From Macrothele yani (Eukaryota > Arthropoda > Arachnida > Araneae > Macrothelidae): a stretch of 64,000 nt of DNA. The position numbers and the translations under genes were made by a program. Of this stretch, positions 35,090-45,003 are shown in pieces. Each line of letters begins with the position of its first letter. Position 1 is the stretch's first letter. The notes under the pieces were generated by a model. It had not been told where the DNA came from and did not search any database. It saw only the letters and a list, made by a program, of their open reading frames with translations. Where the stretch lies: assembly GCA_039090855.1 (NCBI GenBank), contig CM077022.1:72998971-73062970 (forward strand). Direction: 5' to 3'.

Positions 35090-35388
35090 AACTAAACTAC
35101 CATTAATATCCAGACACCCCTTTATTGATTGTGAATTAGGTCCTACACACAAGCACCATGTCACAGACCCAACTATAAATGTGCTTGTAGGGCTATTATG
35201 AGACAGCCATCATGATGGCGAATACGAGATGCCTCAATTGACAGAGTTAAATGGTGTCTAGCTCAGATTGATAATAGGGTGCCACGTAAGTAATTGCTCC
35301 ATACGTGACATTTGAGTGGCATCCCTAAGTCGACAGTCGGTAATGTCAAAATCAATAACGCAGCAGTCGGATATCACTGAATTTCCTG

Positions 35389-35505
35389 TATTTACTGTTC
35401 ATCATGTAACATCAATCACATCAGGAAACTTGAAAATTACATCATCTGTAATTGAACCCGCATCTCCCAATTTCTGTTCGAGCATGCTATCCATTACACC
35501 ATCCA
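35389..35505 (-). mobile_element. tRNA-derived SINE (family 2), copy 1
   Basis: On the minus strand a tRNA-like head (GGATGGTGTAATGGATAGCA ... GCGGGTTCAATTA) is followed by AGATGATGTAATTTTCAAG, TGATGTTACATGATGAACAG and TAAA. The same body occurs in both copies near 40586-40770. The B box is GGTTCAATT. Confidence 0.75.
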
Positions 35506-35601
35506 GAATAATGAAGTCCCAGTTATCTGAATGTTAAGAGTTTGTACATTCTCAGATCACTGCCAGCCAAAGCAAATCTGCTTCCTTGTAGTGCAATTAA
35601 G

Positions 35602-35957
35602 TATTGGGTTTATGCATAAGTTCATGCTGTTTTCTTCACCGCACTACAGGAATGTATTACATCAGAAGGGAAAACTGAATCAATCAACTTATGTATCTTC
35701 CTTCCCCCCCTCCATTGTTTACGATGGTGTCCCAACATCTAGATAGGTCTGCAATGCCATTCTTGAAAAAAAAAACGTGCTGGTTTTGCTGCGAAGAAAT
35801 CATCAAGGAAATTCTGGAGATCAGCATCATTGTTGAACGTTCTGCCACATAGTTTATTCGACAGAGATCAGAACAGCTGATAGTCTGAAGGGGCGACATC
35901 TGGGGAATTTGGACAAAACCGTAAATGCTGATCTCTAGCTTTGGTGTCCTGGACAAT
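35602..35957 (-). pseudogene. mariner transposase C-terminal fragment
   Basis: On the minus strand, in two frames, I read SPDVAPSDYQLFRSLSNKLC, a region carrying the third catalytic aspartate of mariner (SPDxxPSDY), then FFFKNGIADLSRCWDTIVNN close to the C-terminus. The left border GTATTGGGTTTATGCATAAG resembles a mariner end. One frameshift separates the parts. The piece joins Tc1 sequence directly at about 35958, so the rest of the mariner was lost. Confidence 0.7.
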
Positions 35958-36303
35958 TATGCTCTGCCAGTGTTGTTGGCAATACTTTGGGAAAGGTGGA
36001 TACCTCTGTCAGCAGGAGAACACACCATGGCATACTTTTTGCATTGTTGTAGATTGGTTTGAGGACATTGGCATTGAAAAGTTGGACTGGCCAGCTTTGA
36101 GTCCTGACCTGAACCCTATAGAGAATCTCTGGAATGAATTGAATCATTGGGTGTGTGGAGGAAGAGATTGCCCAACAAACAAGGTTGAATGGCAGAACAC
36201 ATCAGCAGACATTTACAAAAAAAATGGTGTAGGGTATTCCCCAAAGATTAGAGGCCATGATAAGGGTCAAAGGTTTCAGCACACAATATTAATTTTTCTG
36301 TAA
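35941..36303 (+). pseudogene. Tc1-like transposase, catalytic C-terminal part
   Basis: Reads CQQENTPWHTFCIVVDWFED, corresponding to QQDNAPCHT of active Tc1 with the catalytic D replaced by E, then LDWPALSPDLNPIENLWNEL with the catalytic E kept. The C-terminal part decays after about 36200. The N-terminal half is absent, displaced by the mariner fragment. Confidence 0.8.
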
Positions 36304-36387
36304 ATAAAGATTTTTGTAAATAGACAATCTCATCGCTCTGTCCACAGTATTTTATAAACAATGCATAGCGACTGAAAAATTGTGTTC

Positions 36388-36459
36388 CGACACCGCTGGG
36401 ATCGAACCCCAGATCTCTCTATAACTAGTCGAGTGCGTTCACATTTACGCTACGGCGCC
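36388..36459 (-). tRNA. tRNA-Thr(AGT)-like sequence, probably a pseudogene or SINE head
   Basis: A 72-nt minus-strand block folds as a tRNA: acceptor GGCGCCG against CGGTGTC (two G-T pairs), D stem GCGT/ACGC, T arm CTGGG-GTTCGAT-CCCAG (perfect). The anticodon loop CTAGTTA has AGT in the anticodon place, with one mismatch in the anticodon stem. The acceptor and T arm look like tRNA-Thr. The D loop lacks the usual GG, and the copy sits inside a Tc1 element, so it is more likely a tRNA relic than a working gene. Confidence 0.55.
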
Positions 36460-36566
36460 AACAATTCTCAACGCCATGCATGGTTTATCAGTCAGCATCT
36501 GACTACACGATTTTTGTAGATGTGCATACACATCAGGTGTCTGGATATTAATGGTAGGGCAGTGTA

Positions 36567-37537
36567 TTTCTATATTTTAGAGTCCACTTCTACCATTAAA
36601 AGAAGCAGAGATGCCAGCAGGGGTGGAGTGTTCAAATTAGTGCAACAGCCCACATGTGCTAATAATTCTTTTTAAATGTATATCTGTTGAGAAACATTTC
36701 ACATGGATGGATGATACTGGTTAACTTTTGATGCTACTAGAATTACATAAGTAGTACAACATTATGTTAACAAATATTTTACACATTTTTGTTTATATTG
36801 CTGCTCTAAGTACCATTTGGGACATAACTAATTCAGTACTAGGGCAGAAGTTGAATCCTTGTGTTAACCAATGAAGGTTACAGTTACTTGTTATGTTATA
36901 GTCATTATAATTAAAAGGGGGAAACAATTCATAAGGCCATACAGGATTAGGTTTAGAGAATTTGTACTCTTTACGGAACACTGTTACTAATACTATTCAA
37001 AGAATACCTGAAGACGTGACTGCAAGTTAAATTAGTTTTTCTAGAATTTGCTCCGTTATATATTAGATCTATGCATAAGTTTACAGCTCTCCCCATAGCT
37101 TGCTGCGTGATAATGCATAACCACGTGTCATGCTACACCCCAGGAAACCATCATGCAGTTTGGGTGGGTGGTTCTCTCTCGTGTGGCTCACTCCCCCTGT
37201 CGAATTTCCTCTGGGGGTTCACTCGATGTAACACTTCTTGCTCGGCCAGTGGTTTGCTAGATTTGATCTCCAAAAATGCACTGACTTAGTTACATTGAAA
37301 CTGCCATTCTTTTTCAATGGCATTTGCCAGGCACTGGATAGATGGCACAGGGTTATAGCTCAGAGAGGCACATGCTTTGATGATTATTAAATGTGACCTG
37401 TTTGTGTAAGAATGACATCTATGCAACCATAAAAGGCTGGAGACTTATACATAGTCATAATAGAAGAGCAACATTAAAAAAATACTTAATGATAACAAAC
37501 TTACCTGGCAAGTCATATCAAATCCCCACATGATACA
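36567..37537. other. Intron sequence, nothing recognised
   Basis: About 970 bases of intron 3 between two Tc1-like elements; no terminal repeats or coding signal recognised. Confidence 0.5.
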
Positions 37538-37539
37538 TA

Positions 37540-38975
37540 CACTGACGGAAAAAAAATCCCAACACCACGAAAAAATAGTTGTAGAGGAATGAAATGGCGG
37601 CAATACATTTGTATAGGTAACATATTTAATCGATTAAGGTTTCAATATCACAGCTTATTGTAAGCGCGAGAAGAGCCATTTTAAATGTGAAATGCTGGTA
37701 CATTAATAACCGGTGTAACCGCCAGAATGTTGAATGCTAGCACGCAAACGTTCATGCATTGTGTCGTACAGGTGCTGGATGTCAGTTTGTGGGATGGAGT
37801 TCCATGCCTGTTGCACTTGGTCGGTTAATACAGGGACGGTTAATGCTGGTTTGGGGTGACGCTGGAGTTGTCGTTCAATGATGTCCCATATGTGCTCGAT
37901 TGGTGAAAGATCTGATGATCTAGCAGGCCACGGCAACATGTCGACACTCTGTAGAGCATGTTGGGTTACAACAGCGGTATGCGGGCGAGCGTTATCCTGT
38001 TGGAAAACACCCCCTGGAATGCTGTTCATGAATGGCAGCACAACAGGTTGAATCACCAGACCGACATACAACTGTGCCGTCAGGGTGCGTGGGATAACCA
38101 CGAGAGTGCTCCTGCTGTCATAGGAAATTGCTCCCCAGACCATAACTCCAGGTGTAGGTCCAGTGTGTCTCGGCCGCAGACAGGTTGGTTGCAGGCGCTC
38201 ACCTGGCCGCCTTCTAACCAACACACGGCCATCACTGGCACCCAGGCAGAACCGGCTTTCATCAGAAAACACAACAGATCTCCACTCCGTCCTCCAATGA
38301 GCTCTAGCTTGACACCACTGACATCGCAAACGGCAGTGGTTTGGAGTAAGTGGAATGCACGCTACAGGGCGTCTGGCTCGGAGCTGTCCTTCAAGTAACC
38401 GATTTGTAACAGTTCGTTGTGTCACTGTGGTGGCAACTGCAACTCGAATTGCTGCCGCAGATGCGGTACGATGTGCCACGGCCATACGCCATGCATGGCG
38501 GTCTTCCCTCTCAGTAGTGCCACGTGGCCGGCCGGAACCCGGTCTTCTTGAGGCAGTACCTTCCCTTGACCACCGCTGCGAAGCGAACAATCGTGCACAG
38601 TGGCTACATTCCTGCCAAGTCGTTCTGCAATATTGCGGGAAGAAAATCCACATTCTTGTAGCCCTATTACACGACCTCGTTCAAACTCCGTGAGCTGTTG
38701 ATAATGGCTTCTTCGTCTTCTTGAAGGCATTCTTGACTAACGTCAACACCCTACGTCGAATCTCAACGATAACTAACGCTCACAAACGTTACAGCGCGTA
38801 TTTACAGCAAACCTGTTTTGCATGTTCCGAGGGCGCTATTAGCGCCACACGTATGCGCCAAGCGCGAAATTTGCATAGACGTCATCTTACAGATGTACTC
38901 TCACCGCCTACCAACTGTCGTTTATCTAACACAACCCCTTCTTGGTGTTGGGATTTTTTTTTTTATTCGTCAGTG
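37540..38975 (-). mobile_element. Tc1-like element, nearly complete
   Basis: Termini are CACTGACGG then AAATCCCAACACC at the left, and GGTGTTGGGATTTT then ATTCGTCAGTG at the right, each bordered by TA (37538-37539 and 38976-38977). The total of 1436 bp and one transposase on the minus strand match a complete Tc1-type element. It is the best-preserved Tc1 copy here, with only one evident frameshift. Confidence 0.93.
37703..38730 (-). pseudogene. Tc1-like transposase with one frameshift
   Basis: The start codon is at 38730 (MPSRRRRSHYQQLTEFERGR, then VIGLQECGFSSRNIAERLGR), the first helix-turn-helix. Near 38590 the frame shifts and continues as CARLFASQRWSREGT and PGSGRPRGTTEREDRH (the GRPR linker) to a stop at 37703. 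Catalytic landmarks are VVFSDESRFCLG (first D), FQQDNARPHTA (second D) and SSDLSPIEHIWD (E), followed by the C-terminal SGGYTGY. I count 32 residues between the second D and E, against 34 in most Tc1. The enzyme cuts and pastes the element at TA. Repair of one indel separates it from an open frame, so it is a young copy. Confidence 0.9.
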
Positions 38976-38989
38976 TATGATGTTTTACT

Positions 38990-39540
38990 GTATAGCCAAG
39001 GACAAAAGTTAAAATAGTTTTTCATGTTTTTTTTTTTTTTTTTTTGTATATTATTCCTTCTTTACGGAGGGAATAGAATACAAATTTTTTGAGTAAAACA
39101 TGCTTTTTCTTCATCTGCTTCTCAAACAGAGTATATTAAATCTTGGTTGAAAAGAAAGGCCTACCCTCATCTTCTTTCTTTTGAAATCTGGGAACAAGCC
39201 CAGTTTTAGCAAAATATTGCGTAGGAAATCTTTAGTTGTTAAAAAACCACTGACTGTGCATTCTAAAATTCTTTGAAATGCTTTCTGCATACTACACTGA
39301 TTTAAGACTAAAGCAACAAAGACATTGGTAGGAAGAATGAAGTGACAGTTAGTTATAGGTCTACTGTAATATGAAGTGTCATTGTGAAGCCAAAAAAAAA
39401 AAAAAAAAAAAAAGTCCAAGCATACAGAATTATATTAAAGCACAACTAAATAAAAGGGAAATGTACATCACATGTTTCATGCAAATGGAAAAAAATATCT
39501 CCATTTCCCTTAGTGTGTTGTGTGGCAGAAATCTATATAA
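38990..39540. other. Intron sequence with poly-T and poly-A runs
   Basis: Poly-T at 39028-39045 and poly-A at 39392-39412 bracket AT-rich sequence. The 102-codon minus frame at 39111-39419 shows no domain. Confidence 0.5.
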
Positions 39541-39549
39541 TGCCTGACA

Positions 39550-40240
39550 ATTGCTTGCCAAGCTGTCTGGAAAAGTCTGTCACAGTGATTTCTATGCCTT
39601 ATGCAAAGCAGGTCATAGCTCACAGAAGAATATAGGAGGGATGCAGTGAGCAGTAATCAGTCTTTGTACAGTATCCCAGATGTGTTCCATGGGATTCAGG
39701 TTTGTGATCATGATAGCCAATCCCTATGGATGTATCTTCATGTACCAGTTATTCATTCACCAGCAAATTTCTGTGAGGTTGGACATTGTCATCTATGAAA
39801 AGAAATCCTGCACCCTCTGTACTTTTGAAAAAGCAACTGTAATTATCCAGGGTCTCACCTCTGTATCTAACGCTAGTCGAATGTTGCTGATTTTCTTGTG
39901 GAGAGGTGTACTGCCACACTGGTGTATACATCAGCCCAGACTATCAATCCAGTACTTTCTTGGATGTTGAGGGTGGGAAGGAATCTTGTTCCAGGTTTTC
40001 TTCATGTAAATATCTTCTGAAAATTAGTTTGCAAACTGAATCTGTACTCACATATGCCCATTATTTTTGATGGGTCCAGTTGACATGGTTGGTGACACCA
40101 TCTTAAGTGAGCAATTCTGTAGGCTGGAATCAAAAGACACAACAGGTTGTCTTTCATATAGGCCCCCAACATTAGTAAGCTTTCTGTAAACTCTGCCATG
40201 GTACAATGTATCTAACAGATAAAATGAGTGCTGACACAAA
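39550..40240 (-). pseudogene. Tc1-like transposase remnant, heavily decayed
   Basis: On the minus strand: SKIMGICEYRFSLQTNFQKI (near 40050, first catalytic region), TGLIVWADVYT, and GAGFLFIDDNVQPHRNLLVN (near 39760, second catalytic D in the FMDDNARPHR context of one Tc1 lineage). Degraded similarity continues leftward to about 39560. Terminal repeats were not found. There are several frameshifts and stops. Confidence 0.7.
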
Positions 40241-40585
40241 TTTATGTATTATGTAGTTTCTGTGGGACCTCTCACTGTTAATGATGGATGATGGTCATCT
40301 TGTGCTGAAGTCACATAACATCCTTGTCCAGGCTGTTAGGAGAATTTTTGATATTTAAACTGCCTGCACAGGATCTAATAACAGAATGTAATTAGTCATG
40401 GCTACTTCAGCTTATGATTGCTGTCATAGATGTCTCAACAAATCTCTGAGATGGCTTTGCCATCTATTCAAAATGGTACAAGACTACATTGATCTTCACA
40501 AGACTTAACAGGCAAACATTTCTCAAGTCTTTATATATGTACAGGATTATTAGCCTGGCAATCAGAAAAGCCTTAATGAATTGCT

Positions 40586-40770
40586 TAGTTTACTGTTCAG
40601 CGTGTAAAAACATATTAGAAACCTTGAAAATTATCTCACCCTAGAGCGGGAACTAAACCTGCATCTCCCCATTTCTTAAATGAAAATCTGAAGGCAGAGG
40701 TTCGATTCTCGCTCCGGATGATGTAATTTTCAAATTTTCTGGTATGATGTTACATGTTGAACAGTAAACT
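40586..40770. mobile_element. Two tRNA-derived SINEs (family 2) head to head
   Basis: 40586-40660 carries the family-2 SINE on the minus strand (TTTACTGTTCAGCGTGTAA, CTTGAAAATTATCTC, tRNA-like CGGGAACTAAACCTGCATC). 40685-40770 carries it on the plus strand (GCAGAGGTTCGATTCTCGCT, GATGATGTAATTTTCAAA, TGTTACATGTTGAACAGTAA). The tRNA heads face each other across about 25 bases, making an inverted repeat. Confidence 0.7.
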
Positions 40771-40868
40771 ATGCAATACAGCCTATTCTGATGGTTGTGC
40801 TAATAATACTGTAGTTCCATGTACTTGTGAAAAATATTTTTTGCATAATTTCCATATTTATGTATGTA

Positions 40869-42451
40869 CACTGCTGCTCATAATTATAAGGACAGTCGTA
40901 TTTTGCAGATAAGTGCACAGGAATCGCACATTGACGCAATTATGCACATGACTTGCAATACCGAACCTACACGAGTTTCAAACATGAGATTTGGAACCTC
41001 AGACAACTTTTATAAAGGTAGTAAAATAACTTTTACGTTTTTTTAAGGTGCCCATAAATATAAGGACATGAAAAGAAGTTCCAAGAATAACAAATAAACG
41101 TCCATGACATGCATGTGTTATGCAAATAAGAGCAATGTTTGCGTAGGTTAACATGTTCTCGAAAACACTGCATATGTCGTTATGTGTAATAACAAACAGA
41201 ATGCCTCGTGGAAAGGAGTTAACTGCAGTAGAGGTTCGAAAGATATGGAAACTTCGCGGTGAAGGGAAATCATATTGTGAGATGGCTGTTGCAATTAAAA
41301 AGTCAAAAGGTGCGGTAGAAAATACAATGAAAAGGAAAAGAGGTATCAAGGGATCCGTTACAAAGCATTCCGGTCGCAAACGAAAGCTGTCGTCAACGGA
41401 TTTTCGGCGCATCATGGCCATGGCAACCAGGGAAAAAATGTCTTGTAAAGAAATTGCTGGCTCCATACCTGTCAATGTTTCCCGTCAAACTATTTGACGT
41501 GTGCTGCACAGCTCAACTGTCGTGAAATACTTGAAACAAAAGTGAGACCCACTCTCACCAGAAGACATAAAGAGATGAGGAACATAGCTGTACTTCAGTG
41601 GATGCAGAAAAACATAAAGTGGGATACAATTATTTTTTCTGACAAAAAAAAAAAAAAAAAAAAAATTAAATTAGAGGGCCCTGACGGGCCTACATTATTA
41701 CTAACATGATCTCCGCAAAGAACAAGATGTGATATTGAGGCGACATCAAGGTGGTCCGTCGTTAATGTTCTGGGGTGGTGTTTCTGCTAATGGGAAGACC
41801 GATTTAGTCCTGATTCCATCAAGTATGAATTCTGAACGATATATCCAAGTGTTAGATCAACAACTGTTGGCCTATTCGTGACCTTAAGGTGGGGATAATT
41901 TCATCTTTCAGCAGAACAATGCCCCATCGCACACATCGAGAGTTTGTAAACAATGGTTTTCGGACAATAACATTCGTGTTCTGAAATGGCCACCCAATTC
42001 TCCAGACTTGAACATCATTGAAAATGTTAAGAGTGCAATGGCTAGATTGATATATGCTAATGGCAGACAATTTTCCACTGTTCCTGAGTTAGAAAAGGAA
42101 GTCATAGCAGCCCCTCAGTATTTTCGGAAACTCGTTGAAAGTATGCCTAACAGAATAGTTCAGTGTCTAAAGAACAAAGGTGGCCGTACCACCTATTAAA
42201 GGTAATAATATTGTAAAATTAATTATGTTTACACATGGAAGGGCAAGCTGTCCTTATAATTTTGGACCTGTGTCCAAATGGCATTTGCTTTGTTTCTTGT
42301 AATTATAATGAAAAAAAAAACAAATACAGAATAATGTTTCTGCTATGTTGTCTCATCAATTACATAAATATAAGGTTTTCCTGTTCTTGCAGTTATTTTG
42401 TGTTGTGTATCACCAGTATTTATGGTGTCCTTATAATTATGAGCAGCAGTG
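40869..42451 (+). mobile_element. Tc1/mariner-type element, nearly complete
   Basis: CACTGCTGCTCATAATTATA at the left is mirrored by TATAATTATGAGCAGCAGTG at the right, and both flanks are TA (40867-40868 and 42452-42453). The 1583-bp interior has one transposase on the plus strand, broken by stops and a poly-A expansion at 41643-41665. Confidence 0.92.
41201..42199 (+). pseudogene. Tc1/mariner-type transposase
   Basis: The start is taken at ATG 41201 (MPRGKELTAVEVRKIWKLRG), the first helix-turn-helix; the frame is open in-frame upstream to 41153 but without similarity. A second helix-turn-helix follows (STDFRRIMAMATREKMSCKE), then a stop at 41497. The first catalytic region (FSDKKKKK...LEGPDG) is distorted by a poly-A run. 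Then come LMFWGGVSANGKTDLVLIPS, FIFQQNNAPSHTSRVCKQWF, where N stands in place of the second catalytic D, and SPDLNIIENV with the catalytic E, ending KGGRTTY at 42199. The D-to-N change alone would abolish transposition. Confidence 0.88.
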
Positions 42452-42782
42452 TATTTGGCTTGTGCATTGCTCCTGCGAATTTCTCGCATGGGAGCATTTT
42501 TATGAACTACTTGCAAACTTATTTAATAAAATATTATTTGCTGTTTTTCGGGTGACATAACTTTGGGGAAATTTCTTTTGCCCCAGCATTGTTGATGCAG
42601 CCTTCACGTTCATTGCCTTAAATTTGATCACCAGTTTAGGTTTGAAACTTTTATCAGAAGATGTGTTTGTAACATCTGTATACAGTGTATTTTAATGCAT
42701 ATTTTGACTAATTGAAAATTTTGAGATGCTTCTGTGCTCTCATCAGTTTTCACGATATATAGGAAAATTTAATTTCTTCCAG

Positions 42783-42911
42783 CCTGTAGCTGAGGAGCCA
42801 TTCAAGTTTGAAATGGAACTTGATGATCTTCCAAAAGAACGATTGAAGGAACTGGTGTTTGAGGAAACGGTTGCATTTCAAAGGAGGTTGCAACTTGAGC
42901 AACAGCAGTAG
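42783..42911 (+). CDS. MAPK1/rl-like: ERK-type MAP kinase, last coding exon with stop
   Basis: The exon follows TTTAATTTCTTCCAG and reads [20 protein letters not shown], then [20 protein letters not shown] and QQ, then TAG at 42909-42911. ERK2 ends [20 protein letters not shown] ... IFEETARFQPGYRS, so everything to the VAFQ is conserved. The exon completes the common docking region (DEP split across the intron, then the L16 extension that packs on the N-lobe). The tail RRLQLEQQQ is longer than and different from vertebrate ERK2. All four exons join in frame to 132 residues. Confidence 0.95.
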   Translation, partial: PVAEEPFKFEMELDDLPKERLKELVFEETVAFQRRLQLEQQQ

Positions 42912-43985
42912 GATTTAGTGAGGTATAGTATCTCCTTTCTGTTTGTTTAATCTTCTAAACTTCCCATAATTGTAACACTGTGAACATGTATGGAATGCTT
43001 TATGTAATTAAACCAGATCTACCTGACAATTGTACAAAAACACTATACAGTTTGAGGAACAGTAATTATTTATAACTGTTGTTTTTGGTGCAGCGGGTAA
43101 ATTATTAAGCTTAGTATTGGAAAAGTAATTAATTCTTTTAGACTTTGTAGTCAACTGAGATATTTAACTAACCAAGTGTTTGATTCATCTTGAATGGGAT
43201 CTGTATTTCTTGATTACGAACGGGAATTCATTTGCAGAATGGTAGTTGCATTTTCTTTCTATCCAGCTATCTTTTAGAGTTGGTGGGGAGGATATTTGAA
43301 TATTACAATCTTGTTACACTGGGGATTTTGTTTGTATGTTTTGTCAAATGCATGCCGTTCCGAAAGATTGTATAAAGTAAAAAAATTTGTGTTTTTTAAC
43401 AATTTTTATTTCCTAGTAAACCGAAGTGTTTTTTAAAGACTTATTTGTCATTGAACTACTGCAGTGTTATATTTTGAAGGTAAATCCCTATAAAATATTT
43501 TGAGTTAGTGGTAAATCAGTTAACATAGTAAAATCTTTGGGCACATAGATCTGCATAATTTTCAGATTATATTGAGATCATATTATTTGCATCTTCATAG
43601 GCAATAAGCACTAAAAAAGTGCACTATTTACGTGCAAGTCATTAATGTGTTAGTATGAGGTATGTAAATAGTATGATGTGAAATAGGTATTGAATTGAAT
43701 ATGGGTGTGATGTATGTATTTATTAGGTGTATGGGTATGTGTTTTAGAATTGAGTACCGTTTTTAGAATTGTGAATTTTAAAGGCAAGTTGATGATTGAA
43801 GAGTGAAGGAAGGAGAGAAATACAATTAAAAAAAAAAAAAAAAGGAAGAAAAGGGCGTAATGAAGGTCGACAACACTCACGTAATAGAGTCTGCATCTGG
43901 TGTTTATGAGCTATCACACATGTCAAACAGCAGTCAGAATTCAGCGTTTTTTACTGTCCTGTGAATAAAATATGAATGTTTCATG
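42912..43985 (+). other. Presumed 3' UTR of the ERK gene
   Basis: Follows the stop codon without any obvious intron. It contains AT-rich sequence free of transposon ends and an AATAAA at 43964-43969, the first clear canonical signal I noticed. An earlier non-canonical site is possible, so the end is a guess. Confidence 0.45.
43964..43969 (+). promoter_or_regulatory. Candidate polyadenylation signal AATAAA
   Basis: AATAAA lies about 1.05 kb after the kinase stop codon, in GTGAATAAAATATG. The distance is reasonable for an animal 3' UTR; there is no transcript evidence. Confidence 0.4.
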
Positions 43986-44190
43986 TCCTGAAGAATTATA
44001 GTAACAACAACCTGTGAGCAGATATGATGAAAGTTTCAACCTTAAAAGGCCAGCTGCATAACAAAATGTTCTCGTTTAACGTGCACGAAGTTTATAACAG
44101 GAATGAAGCCAAGAAATTTTAGGTAAGTGTTTGGCCTTTCTGATTGTTTAGTTATGTTGAGATGTTTTATGGTATGATACCAAAGTTATA

Positions 44191-45001
44191 CAGGAAACCT
44201 CCATTAACGGACACCTCCAAGCAACTGCAAATTTTGGTTGGTACCGAACAGCTTCCATAGGATTAGCATTAAATAACCTCTGAACAATAAAATGTCTTCA
44301 TAGCGGTCAACAGACACCCCAGTCCGCCCAGAAGGAGATCTAATAGACACCCTGTCCCTTTTGGTACTTCAGCAAGAGGGATAAGATAGGGACAAAGAAT
44401 ATTTATTAGTACAGCTGATACAGTGGTATGCTCAAGTGAAAAGAAAGGATTTAAAAGTTTAGTCCTACGTGAGGCGAGCTGCAGCTTTCATGCATGCTTC
44501 AATTGCCCCCGGGGGTTTTGGGGGTGGTTGATGGGGCCTAGAATTTTGCCCGTTGGGGTCAGGTGATGTTTCTTGGTGTGGTACCTGTGGGCTCTATTCC
44601 TTCTTCACAGTGCGCAGCCAGCTAACTGCAGTTACGCTTTACTATCTAACATTTTTGTGTTTTAATTTCCTATAGTATACCCTAATCCTATTCTCCTAGT
44701 TTGCTATTTCTAAGGGCTGTTTTAGACCAGATGTCAGACACTGCTTTCTTAAAATCCTCTACACCATGAATTACTTATTTATTATATTCAGTTTTATTCA
44801 ACAGTCAGCATTTGGAAAAAAACCCACTGCAACGTTTTCTATATTGCACATATATTTTTCTTCATATATGTATTCTGCTTTTACACAAATGCAACAGCCT
44901 AGCAATGTTAACTTACGCCTAACCTCTGAACAATGGCCACCTCCCAACAATGGTCACTTTCTCCCAGTCTGAGCAGTGAGCTTTATTCGAAGGTTTCACT
45001 G
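44191..45001. mobile_element. Tigger/pogo-type MITE
   Basis: The left end CAGGAAACCTCCATTAACGG follows TA. The right end ...TTCGAAGGTTTCACTG precedes TA, giving the CAGTGAAACCT terminus common in invertebrate Tigger elements. GGACACC-like and AACAATGGCCACC blocks near both ends support it. The 811-bp interior has no transposase. Confidence 0.7.
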
Positions 45002-45003
45002 TA

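Larger units (their letters stand above)
35090..36564 (+). mobile_element. Tc1-like element carrying a mariner piece and a SINE
   Basis: The termini contain CTACCATTAATATCCAGACA at the left and its complement at the right (36537-36558). The right end continues to ...GGGCAGTG before TA, and the left end is a decayed version of it preceded by TA. The C-terminal part of a Tc1 transposase lies at 35941-36303. Between the left end and that frame are a family-2 SINE (35389-35505) and a mariner fragment (35602-35957). Confidence 0.75.

Noticed and set aside
37057..37090. Possible mariner end (GATCTATGCATAAGTTTA)
   Set aside because: Short resemblance only; no transposase or second terminus nearby.
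37958..38693. Plus-strand frames of 146 and 112 codons
   Set aside because: Antisense of the Tc1-like transposase at 37703-38730.
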